This document shows positions 25,430 to 32,623 of a DNA stretch of 42,260 nucleotides, piece by piece (positions within the stretch are counted from its first letter, which is position 1; each line of letters starts with the position of its first letter). The notes beneath the pieces are model-generated. The model was given only the letters and a program-made list of their open reading frames with translations, ran no database searches and was not told the origin of the DNA. Position numbers and translations under genes: made by a program. This DNA is from an uncultured Bacteroidales bacterium (lineage in GTDB: Bacteria > Bacteroidota > Bacteroidia > Bacteroidales > Paludibacteraceae): the NCBI GenBank assembly GCA_902784425.1, contig CACZUS010000058.1, positions 1 through 42,260 on the forward strand, written 5' to 3'.

Positions 25430-26056
25430 TTATTTCAACTTTATCGTCTTGATTATATCTGTACACTCTTCGTATGCGTTCGCCGAACTAATATCATCCA
25501 ACACACTCACCATGGCGCCATAAATCACACCATTGTTATAGAACATATACAAATCTCTCTTACCTGTGTGGGTACTGCGTGAACCACCCAATGTTGCTTG
25601 TAAATAATAACATGGATATCCATTCACCATAGTACCTGTGTATTCTGGTACCGAAGAATAATCTACTGTCAACAAATTCTCAAACACTTTCTTTCTATAC
25701 TGTACAATGAAATCTACTGCATCCTCTTCTGATGTAGGTTGATACAAGAAACGCAAGAGATAAATACTGGTTGGATACGATACCTTTCCAGTCTCCGCAT
25801 TCACAATCGAGTCTTTTCTCAAAGCTAACGTCACCACACTGGCTGAATCACCCAACACAGTAGCATCCAAATAATTATTCGTCCATGCATCAACCGGACA
25901 AATAACTGATATGCCATACTTATCATTCACCTTTACATGATCTGGATCTACAACATCTTCTGGTCTGACGTTATTATTTCCTTCATCCTCTTTTTGACAA
26001 GAGACGAACATAGAAGAAAAAATGGAGAGAATTAACAAATAAAAAATTTTTTTCAT
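25430..26056 (-). CDS. Hypothetical lipoprotein
   Basis: The ATG at 26056 (MKKIFYLLILSIFSSMFVSC) is preferred to the TTG at 26065. Lipid-bearing Cys20 is followed by QKEDEGNNN, typical of Bacteroidetes. The ~190-residue mature region is a mixed alpha/beta domain (YGISVICPVDAWTNN, VVTLALRKDS, GYPCYYLQATLGGS, IYGAMVSVLDD, TIKLK). It recalls the PsbP/DUF1795-like folds in which a protein surveys cell-wall or membrane state, but the match is weak. No partner gene; it faces away from the tRNA pair. Confidence 0.7.
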   Translation of the reverse strand: MKKIFYLLILSIFSSMFVSCQKEDEGNNNVRPEDVVDPDHVKVNDKYGISVICPVDAWTNNYLDATVLGDSASVVTLALRKDSIVNAETGKVSYPTSIYLLRFLYQPTSEEDAVDFIVQYRKKVFENLLTVDYSSVPEYTGTMVNGYPCYYLQATLGGSRSTHTGKRDLYMFYNNGVIYGAMVSVLDDISSANAYEECTDIIKTIKLK

Positions 26057-26123
26057 GATACCCAAATTTTATATAAACACACAAAATAAATAAACACACA
26101 TTGAATAATATATCACTTGAATG

Positions 26124-26207
26124 TGCCCAAGATGAGATTCGAACTCACACGCCGAAACCGGCACTACCCCCTCAAAGTAGCGTGTCTACCAATTCCACCA
26201 CCTGGGC
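26124..26207 (-). tRNA. tRNA-Leu (GAG)
   Basis: Minus-strand cloverleaf: acceptor GCCCAGG / CTTGGGC with discriminator A at 26124, D-arm GGTAGACACGC, anticodon loop TTGAGGG (GAG), a long variable arm and GTTCGAATC T-loop. The 3' CCA is not encoded. Confidence 0.95.
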
Positions 26208-26246
26208 AAAAAAAATTGACAGCCTCAACTGTCAATTTCAGAGGAG

Positions 26247-26319
26247 AGCGAAAAACGGGACTCGAACCCGCGACCCCAACCTTGGCAAGGTTGTGCTCTA
26301 CCAACTGAGCTATTTTCGC
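26247..26319 (-). tRNA. tRNA-Gly (GCC)
   Basis: Minus-strand cloverleaf: 5' GCGAAAA, D-arm AGCTCAGTTGGTAGAGC, anticodon loop TTGCCAA (GCC), T-loop GGTTCGAGTCC, discriminator T. Transcribed first, before tRNA-Leu, 39 bases upstream of it. Confidence 0.95.
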
Positions 26320-26421
26320 ATTTAAAATTCTTCAGTTCAATAAGACCTTTCAACACCTCTCATCAAACCTCTTCAACAAGTTTAATCTGCACGTCTGCAC
26401 GATTATTTCTCATTTGCGTTG

Positions 26422-26429
26422 CAAAGGTA
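26422..26429 (-). promoter_or_regulatory. -7 promoter box for the tRNA pair
   Basis: The minus strand reads TACCTTTG, a perfect -7 box about 100 bases upstream of tRNA-Gly. Confidence 0.6.
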
Positions 26430-26507
26430 TAATAAAATTTGATTCCGACAAAATTTAGCAAGACAATTTTAGCATAAAATTAGCATACTTTTTTGTCTTT
26501 TATATCA

Positions 26508-27603
26508 TCACGACATTCGGCTTTTATAATCTTCATAACCGAATTCTCTCAATTTCACCAATTTATCCTCCTTTGTCCACAAATACAAGGCTGGGTGTGA
26601 GATACCATTGAACATCGTTGTTTTCACCGTCTACCTGCAACTCATGATCAAACTTCCAATCGCCATAGAAATCACCCGACAGACAACTATTGCCTCCCAT
26701 TCGATAGGTATAGGCGCCATCCTCCACCGAACTTAATATGGCTGGCTGATACGGCATCTCCAAACAATCCGGCATGTGACATGCAAAAGAGACATTCAGA
26801 ATGGCTGTCTTTATTCCGTGATTTTCAACAATGTCAACCACCTTAGACACCAACTCTCCCGTCTGCCATGCAAAGGCACTGCCTGGCTCCAATATCACCT
26901 GCAACCATGGATAACGCGAACGGAAAGCCGTCAGCACCTTAATCAGATGCTCTACATCATAGTCTGCCCGCGTCATCAAATGGCCACCGCCAAAATTAAT
27001 CCACTTGATCTGCTTGAAAAATTTAGAGAACTTCTCCTCCACCACTGCCAACGTACGCTCTAAATCATACGATGTCGATTCACATAACGTGTGGAAATGA
27101 AGTCCTTCAATTCCTTCGGGCAATTGATCGCCCAACAGATCAACCACAACACCCAATCGCGAACCGGGTGCACAGGGATTATATAAATCAGTCTCCACAT
27201 CCGAAAACTCAGGATTAACACGCAATCCACACGAAATGGGATGCGAAACCTTCTTGGTCTCCGGATAGAAACGAGAAAACTGTGTCAATGAATTAAAGGT
27301 GATGTGACTACTGCACTGTGCTATCTTGGGGAACTCCTCCTCGGTATAGGCTGGCGAATAGGTATGCGCAAGATTTCCCATCTCCTCGACCGCAAGACAA
27401 GCCTCAGAAAGGGAACTTGCCGTTGAATAAGGGATATACTCACGAACAATGGGGAAAACCTTCCACAAAGCAAACGCCTTGAAAGCAAGGATAATCTCCA
27501 CTCCTGCCCTCTCCTTCACCGATTTGATCAGGGAAAGATTGCGTCTAAGGCGAACCTCATCCACCACATAGGCGGGTGTGGGCACTTGTGCATAGTCAAT
27601 CAT
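26508..27603 (-). pseudogene. nspC: Carboxynorspermidine decarboxylase with an internal deletion and frameshift
   Basis: PLP-dependent fold III enzyme that makes (nor)spermidine from carboxy(nor)spermidine. The PLP Lys is K42 (LAFKAFALW); FNFGGGH-like INFGGGH, LEPGSAFAW and the catalytic Cys307 in NSCLSGD are present. After residue ~326 (ELQVDGE) the frame changes: the stop-bearing frame ends KGG at 26563, whereas another frame (26508-26615) continues TTMFNGISHPALYLW to KSRMS, the normal C-terminus. About 13-15 residues (normally FEDMxHYTxVK) are missing in between, a small deletion not divisible by three. That lost segment contributes to the active site, so the product is probably inactive. 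It sits 12 bases from aspartate kinase, which supplies the aspartate semialdehyde route. Confidence 0.85.
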
Positions 27604-27615
27604 ACGCCACTCGGT

Positions 27616-29001
27616 TTATTTTGTTACACAAAGTGCATTGTTCAAGGCAACAATCGCAGCTGAATAATCCTTTCGATCAATAACAAACTGCATATTCACC
27701 TGACGCAATGACTGTGCAAAACATTCAATATTGATATTATTGTCACACAACGCCTTGGCTGCCTTATACAAGAAGCCTGGGTGAGCTATGTTGGTACCCA
27801 TACAACAAACGATAGCCACATCCTTGACTGTCACTTGATAGAACTTCTCCGACAACTCTTCAATCAAACCTTTAGATTTAGGTTTGTCCCAAATCACCAT
27901 CGTGATACTATTGGCATTGGTGGATTTCAAGATATAACTAACATCATGTTTTTCAAATACTTGCATAATACGGAGGTCGAAACCAACTTCACCTACCATC
28001 ATAGGGTCGTGAACCTCAACAGCCAATACCTTGTCTGTACCAGAAACGATCTCAATACGAGATTTCTCCGCTACATAGTTCTTAGAGATCAACGTACCAG
28101 GATGCTCTGGTTCAAAGGTATTTTTAATACGGATATTGATTCCTGCCAACTCCAACGGCTTAGATGCCTTAGGGTGGATAGCCTCCATACCTACATCGGC
28201 CAACTGATCAGCCACCATGAAATTGGTGTTACCCACGATGATGGAATTCTCCTTACCCACCAACTTAGGGTCGGCAGAAGACAAGTGGAACTCTTTATGG
28301 ATAACAGCCTCATCCGCCTTCACCTCGACAGCGATCTTTGAGAATGTCACCTCAGAATAACCACGGTCGAAAGCACGCATGATACCTTCAGTACCTTTGG
28401 TGTAACCTGTAGCCACGCAAAGTGTCTTAGAGAAATCAATTCCTTCGAATGCTTTATGGATACGTTGGTCGATGGTCAATGCTTCAGAATCGTCGAAACC
28501 ACAGAGGTCGATGAACTTAGCATTGATACCATTATTCTTTATAATATTTACAGAATTGAAAGCAGAGTGAGCCTCACCTATGGAGGACAAAATCTCGCGA
28601 GCCGCCAGATAGAGATCTTTACGATCGACATAGCCAGAAGCCAAAACATTATGCATAGAACGCAAGAAGCTCTTTGCCTTTTCTATACGGTTGATGATAA
28701 ACTCATCGGCTACCTTCTGATCCAATTTGATCTCTTCATAATCACGGTTGAGAGCGATCAGTTTCTGACAAAGCTCATCCAGAGCAGCCTCGTAATTGTC
28801 ATCATTCAAAAACTTCACATAAATACCAGGTGCACCTGTTTTCTTGTGTTCCAACAACCAGTTTGTCACATTATTGTAGGCAGACACCACGAAAATACGG
28901 TTATACATCTCTGCCCCACTTCTCTTACCGATGATAATGTTGTTCAAGACATCCTTGAACTGCGACATGGAGGTTCCTCCAATTTTTTCTACTGTTAACA
29001 T
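27616..29001 (-). CDS. Aspartate kinase
   Basis: 461 residues. It phosphorylates L-aspartate, the first step to lysine, threonine, methionine and, via aspartate semialdehyde, carboxynorspermidine. The catalytic entry motif is KIGGTS (6-11); GYTKGTEGIMRAFDRGYSEVTF and the GNTNFMVADQLADVG segment form the substrate and ATP sites. The C-terminal ~150 residues contain two ACT domains (VHDPMMVGEVGFDLRIM; CMGTNIAHPG ... ECFAQSLRQVNMQFVI), usual for feedback control by lysine or threonine. Its downstream neighbour is the nspC gene on the same strand. No homoserine dehydrogenase is fused. Confidence 0.93.
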   Translation of the reverse strand: MLTVEKIGGTSMSQFKDVLNNIIIGKRSGAEMYNRIFVVSAYNNVTNWLLEHKKTGAPGIYVKFLNDDNYEAALDELCQKLIALNRDYEEIKLDQKVADEFIINRIEKAKSFLRSMHNVLASGYVDRKDLYLAAREILSSIGEAHSAFNSVNIIKNNGINAKFIDLCGFDDSEALTIDQRIHKAFEGIDFSKTLCVATGYTKGTEGIMRAFDRGYSEVTFSKIAVEVKADEAVIHKEFHLSSADPKLVGKENSIIVGNTNFMVADQLADVGMEAIHPKASKPLELAGINIRIKNTFEPEHPGTLISKNYVAEKSRIEIVSGTDKVLAVEVHDPMMVGEVGFDLRIMQVFEKHDVSYILKSTNANSITMVIWDKPKSKGLIEELSEKFYQVTVKDVAIVCCMGTNIAHPGFLYKAAKALCDNNINIECFAQSLRQVNMQFVIDRKDYSAAIVALNNALCVTK

Positions 29002-29040
29002 ATAATGTTTTCTTTTTATTATTCAAAATAAACCAAGGTG

Positions 29041-29048
29041 CAAAAGTA
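29041..29048 (-). promoter_or_regulatory. -7 promoter box for aspartate kinase-nspC
   Basis: The minus strand reads TACTTTTG (TAnnTTTG), 40 bases upstream of the aspartate kinase start. Confidence 0.55.
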
Positions 29049-29098
29049 AGAAAAAACATATTATTAACCTAAGATGAGGCGACTTAAAACAAATTTTT

Positions 29099-30016
29099 TT
29101 AAGTGTGAGAAACACTTTTCCATACATACTTCACATCCATATTTATCCATATATCTGGCATATTTTCGACTTTCCGTAACATATCATCATCTCCAATTGT
29201 TTCTGCTGTTTTTCTCACCTCTTCTTGCAACATTAACGTGCTTGCTTTAAATGACATCTTTTTGGGCAAATAAATTTTGTCTGCAATTTTCTCAAATTCT
29301 ACTTTCAGCGTATTCGAATCTATTTTTATCAATGACCAACTGTCACTTGTTATCCATACATCCATCTTCATGGTGTATCCTTTCTGTTTTTTCGTTCCTC
29401 GACATACGTATATAGAAACATCATCTTGTTGAATAGTAGAAATCAATGACCACTGCATTTCATCTACTTGTTTTTTAACATTTTTACTATCAAAATTAAA
29501 TAGTCCAAGAACTTTTGTATCATCTTCATCTGGTAATAACGTCTTTATTTCCTTCTGAGTCAATGGCACATTGCAACTATCCAGTTTAGCGTTCAATCCT
29601 TTTTCCGTTTTTCCATCAAAGGTTAAATCTTGTGACACTTGGGCAGAAAGTGTTGGATGATCGAAGAAAAGGTTCACCAGCTTTCGATATCTTGAAAACA
29701 ACAAGGCTATTTTGGCAATTCGTTTCCACTTTTTGGGTACTTCATTAATGTTTTGACTATAGCGACGAACCTCTGATGCCTGATAACTCTTTATTCTACC
29801 GATATTTTTTTTGTTATTTTCAATCATCTTCATTATGATCATTTTAGCAGATTTCACGCTATCGGTTACGATAACCTGTGGCAATAAAGTTTCATCCATC
29901 AAAGAGTCTTCATAGCTCTCAAAGAGATTCTCATTCTCCTGAGCACAAACAAAAGAGAAAGGTATCAAGAACGAAACCAAAATGAAAATTTGTTTTACAA
30001 AACTATCTGACTTCAT
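29099..30016 (-). CDS. Hypothetical exported protein
   Basis: 305 residues with a signal peptide (about 1-25, ending VCAQ). The mature part is highly charged: an N-terminal helical segment (VKSAKMIIMKMIENNKKNIGRI) precedes a beta-rich region (YTMKMDVWITSDSWSLIKIDS, VEFEKIADKIYLPKKMSF). This layout is reminiscent of the middle of DUF5686-type outer-membrane proteins but lacks a barrel, so I do not assign a family. It is probably periplasmic. A perfect -7 box lies 21 bases upstream. Confidence 0.7.
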   Translation of the reverse strand: MKSDSFVKQIFILVSFLIPFSFVCAQENENLFESYEDSLMDETLLPQVIVTDSVKSAKMIIMKMIENNKKNIGRIKSYQASEVRRYSQNINEVPKKWKRIAKIALLFSRYRKLVNLFFDHPTLSAQVSQDLTFDGKTEKGLNAKLDSCNVPLTQKEIKTLLPDEDDTKVLGLFNFDSKNVKKQVDEMQWSLISTIQQDDVSIYVCRGTKKQKGYTMKMDVWITSDSWSLIKIDSNTLKVEFEKIADKIYLPKKMSFKASTLMLQEEVRKTAETIGDDDMLRKVENMPDIWINMDVKYVWKSVSHT

Positions 30017-30036
30017 ATCACTATCATAATTTCTTT

Positions 30037-30044
30037 CAAAGGTA
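30037..30044 (-). promoter_or_regulatory. -7 promoter box for the exported protein
   Basis: The minus strand reads TACCTTTG, 21 bases upstream of the start at 30016. Confidence 0.6.
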
Positions 30045-30076
30045 TATTTAATTATGGGGGTTCTGAAATTTTTCTT

Positions 30077-30084
30077 TATCTTTG
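30077..30084 (+). promoter_or_regulatory. Putative -7 box for the four-helix-bundle gene
   Basis: TATCTTTG occurs 207 bases upstream of the start at 30291, leaving a long leader in which no other gene was seen. Confidence 0.45.
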
Positions 30085-30290
30085 TATCGCTATTACAGAT
30101 TTATTGTGATGGCAACAAAATATACTGCCACAGTGTTTGCTAACTGACAACTATATGATTAGATATGGGAAAAGAAGCATGTATTGTTAAAATGCAGAAT
30201 CTAAGTATATGTTTACAGAGCACGGAGTGGCACTGCTTGTAAATTATTGTATTAAAAACATCTATCTATAACAAAAAATAAAATACAGCT

Positions 30291-30845
30291 ATGGCAGAAT
30301 CTGGCTTTATTCCAACACATGGTAATTATAAAGAATTACGATCGTATAAAGCGTCGGTCATAATATATGATGCGACAGTATTATTTTGTAGACGGTTTCT
30401 AGAAAAGCGTGATCGCACGGTGGATCAGATGGTGCAGGCCGCACGGTCGGGCAAGCAGAATATCATCGAGGGGTCGATGGCATCCGGCACGTCAAAGGAA
30501 ACAGAGATTAAGCTCACCAACGTGGCCCGAGCAAGTCTAGAGGAATTGTTGGAAGATTATAGGGACTACATCCGAAATCACCAAGGGGAGCTTTGGACGA
30601 AAGATAGTCGAGAGGCATTGTATGTCAGAAGGTTAGTACATAGACCTGATAATTCGTACGAAACCTATCGTGAGTTTTTTGAGACTCGTAATGGAGTGGT
30701 TTGTGCCAACATCATCATCTGTCTGATTCACCAGTGTAATTATTTACTAGACAACCAAATACGCAGGTTGGAGAAGGATTTTATGGAGCAAGGAGGATTG
30801 AGGGAACGCATGTCAAATGCACGGAGGAAGCATAGGGGGTATTAG
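30291..30845 (+). CDS. Four-helix-bundle suffix domain protein
   Basis: 184 residues. The body reads as a helical bundle with the conserved YKASVIIYDATVLFCRRFLEKRDRTVDQMVQAARSG stretch (given in parts) and GKQNIIEGS. It ends with a suffix GGLRERM followed by a basic tail, matching the 'four helix bundle suffix domain' family, cousins of the 23S rRNA intervening-sequence protein. Function unknown; relatives often sit beside ribosomal RNA insertions or mobile DNA. A 9-bp tandem repeat follows 36 bases downstream, and the next gene is a truncated DUF5131. Confidence 0.82.
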   Translation: MAESGFIPTHGNYKELRSYKASVIIYDATVLFCRRFLEKRDRTVDQMVQAARSGKQNIIEGSMASGTSKETEIKLTNVARASLEELLEDYRDYIRNHQGELWTKDSREALYVRRLVHRPDNSYETYREFFETRNGVVCANIIICLIHQCNYLLDNQIRRLEKDFMEQGGLRERMSNARRKHRGY

Positions 30846-30881
30846 AGGATGAGAGAGAAAAAATAAGTAGGACATAATAGG

Positions 30882-30960
30882 ACTGATAAGACTGATAAGA
30901 CTGATAAGACTGATAAGACTGATAAGACTGATAGGACTGATAGGACAGATAGGACCGATA
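30882..30960. repeat. 9-bp tandem repeat (ACTGATAAG, about 8.8 copies)
   Basis: Five perfect copies of ACTGATAAG are followed by three variants (ACTGATAGG twice, ACAGATAGG) and a partial unit. The repeat unit is a multiple of three, so ORFs crossing it are open on either strand without being genes. It lies in a short intergenic gap and may vary in copy number by slippage. Confidence 0.9.
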
Positions 30961-30994
30961 AAAAAACTCCCACGAAATAATCAACAAGTAAGTT

Positions 30995-31270
30995 ATGGCA
31001 ACAAAAACCACCAAAATAGAATGGACCGACAAGACGTGGAACCCCATCACTGGATGCACCAAGATTTCGCAAGGTTGTGCCCACTGCTATGCAGAAGTGA
31101 TGACAAGGCGATTGAATGCCATGGGGCTTGAGAAATACGTCAATGGGTTTAATGTGACACTGTATGAGGAGTGTATTGAAGAGCCATTGGCTTGGAAGCA
31201 ACCCCACACCATATTTGTATGCTCAATGAGCGATTTGTTCCGCATAGTGTTTCAGGCTATGCCAGGGTGA
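30995..31270 (+). pseudogene. DUF5131 (phage Gp37/Gp68-like) protein, truncated
   Basis: 91 codons. The start matches DUF5131 well: [25 protein letters not shown] (a Cys cluster like that of radical SAM/SPL-type proteins) and [16 protein letters not shown]. Family members are ~230-280 residues; here the frame runs into IVFQAMPG and stops at 31270. The break coincides with the start of a repeat-rich stretch with hairpins. I treat it as a truncated gene. It lies just after the 9-bp repeat array. Confidence 0.8.
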
Positions 31271-31500
31271 AAAAGGTGGTAGAACAACAAAAGCCACACT
31301 AAAAAGCGTGGCTTTATATGGGTAGTGACGTATGCGGCTTGCCCTCGCGGGAAATTTATCTGGACAGTCCAATTGCTTAGACATTGTAAATATACACAAT
31401 AAATGCCCTTCCCGCAAAAGTTTGTTGCTGAAAATTGTTGGGCTGGGTGAAAAAACAACAAAATCTTTCCTCCCCACCCTCGATATATCTCAAAAAATTT

Positions 31501-31508
31501 TATCTTTG
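31501..31508 (+). promoter_or_regulatory. -7 promoter box of the putative small RNA
   Basis: TATCTTTG, a TAnnTTTG match, with a hairpin terminator 45-65 bases downstream. Confidence 0.5.
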
Positions 31509-31515
31509 CATCTGT

Positions 31516-31576
31516 CGCATGTGTCTTGATTGATGCTTGCGGTGCTTACTAAAAGCGTTACTGACGCTTTGTTTTT
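31516..31576 (+). ncRNA. Candidate small RNA with own promoter and terminator
   Basis: About 60 bases between the -7 box at 31501 and a hairpin AAAGCGT / ACGCTTT (31552-31570) followed by GTTTTTG. No ORF starts inside it. The compact promoter-transcript-terminator layout suggests a small RNA. Confidence 0.4.
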
Positions 31577-31767
31577 GTGATTCGAAATTAGTTTTCTGAT
31601 TCATTTCTTCTTTGTTACGATTGAACAAAAATTCGTGTAACATTTGGAGAATGTGAAAAGATGTGTGTCAATGCTTTATGACAATAAGCACAACCTTATA
31701 TACATCTTGAAATAACCCAATTTGAGCAACTTACAACATTGTAGAATTATAAGCAACTGTATAAAAT

Positions 31768-32607
31768 ATGGATAAACAGGGCTTTATCGATTTCAACACT
31801 CGTCTTTCTCCAGAAAATTCAGGAAAAGCAGACAGCTATGCTCGTGCAATAACGATTCTGAACGAAGTGCTACAATATCAAAACAAGATAGACCTACAGG
31901 GACAGTCGCTCTATGACATTTCCGACATAGCCACCATCGAGGCTGTATTGCGCTTGGTTAAAGACGAAGTGAAGAAAATGAGAAATCAACAGCAAAATAT
32001 TTTCGACTATGGCAATCCTAACCAAAAGAGCTATCCTCGGAATAATTTTTGCTCAGCTGCCCTGAATAGTCTGAAGATGTATGCCCAATATGAACAAGAC
32101 ATAAAAAAGGCGGATGATATTGTGTCTCAGGAGAAAAATCCACGTAAAATCTCCGAAAAACTCATCTGTCACTTTGATATAGAGAAAGAAGGTGAAGACA
32201 TTGTCTCCGCAACAAAACGGAGGAAAGGTCAAGAGTATTTCCGCCACATGATAATAGCTAACTATGGCGGACGTTGTGCCCTGACTGGAATTAACGTGCC
32301 TCAGTTACTATTAGCTAGTCATATAATACCATGGGCAGAGAAGTCTCACAAAAAAGACCGTCTGAATCCCTGCAACGGCATCTGTCTCTCAGCACTATAC
32401 GACAAAGCTTTCGACAGGGGTCTGATCACCATCTCACCAGATGACTATACCGTCCGTCTTTCATCCGTTTTGCGTGAGTATGAAACGCAGGAGTTTTACG
32501 ACCGTCATTTCGGCTGTATTGCAGGAAGACAGATAACAATGCCTATTGAGTTTAAGCCCAATCAGGAGTTCCTGAAATATCATCAAGATTACATTTTCCA
32601 GCAATAA
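31768..32607 (+). CDS. HNH endonuclease (HNH_2 type)
   Basis: 279 residues. The N-terminal ~110 residues form a helical region. The C-terminal HNH_2 domain has RCALTGI, the metal-site His in ASHIIPW (His185), KKDRLNPCNGICLSALYDKAFD and DRGLITI. It is expected to be a sequence-nonspecific or modification-dependent nuclease of restriction type. The stop codon at 32607 is 16 bases from the start of the PLD-helicase gene, which is followed 13 bases later by a Nudix gene, so all three look like one operon. No methyltransferase is adjacent, which argues against a classical R-M system. Confidence 0.88.
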   Translation: MDKQGFIDFNTRLSPENSGKADSYARAITILNEVLQYQNKIDLQGQSLYDISDIATIEAVLRLVKDEVKKMRNQQQNIFDYGNPNQKSYPRNNFCSAALNSLKMYAQYEQDIKKADDIVSQEKNPRKISEKLICHFDIEKEGEDIVSATKRRKGQEYFRHMIIANYGGRCALTGINVPQLLLASHIIPWAEKSHKKDRLNPCNGICLSALYDKAFDRGLITISPDDYTVRLSSVLREYETQEFYDRHFGCIAGRQITMPIEFKPNQEFLKYHQDYIFQQ

Positions 32608-32623
32608 AACAAAAAAAATACAT

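Larger units (their letters stand above)
31225..31580. repeat. Repeat-rich, hairpin-bearing element that interrupts the DUF5131 gene
   Basis: The stretch has a perfect hairpin AAAGCCAC / GTGGCTTT (31290-31315), two copies of GGGTGAAAAA...ACAACAAAA (from 31265 and 31445) and a promoter-plus-terminator unit at 31501-31575. It holds no convincing gene. Its boundaries are uncertain; the left one is where the DUF5131 homology ends. This is an inference, possibly a multi-copy intergenic element. Confidence 0.4.

Noticed and set aside
30882-30960. CRISPR-like array
   Set aside because: The 9-bp unit has no spacers between repeats, so it is a simple tandem repeat.
30781-31207. Minus-strand ORFs with SYQ or LSV repeats
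   Set aside because: They arise from the 9-bp repeat, whose unit is a multiple of three and keeps all frames without stops open.
31332-31529. A 65-codon plus-strand frame in the repeat-rich element
   Set aside because: No family, promoter or start support; it crosses the hairpin and promoter-like sequence and looks like chance.
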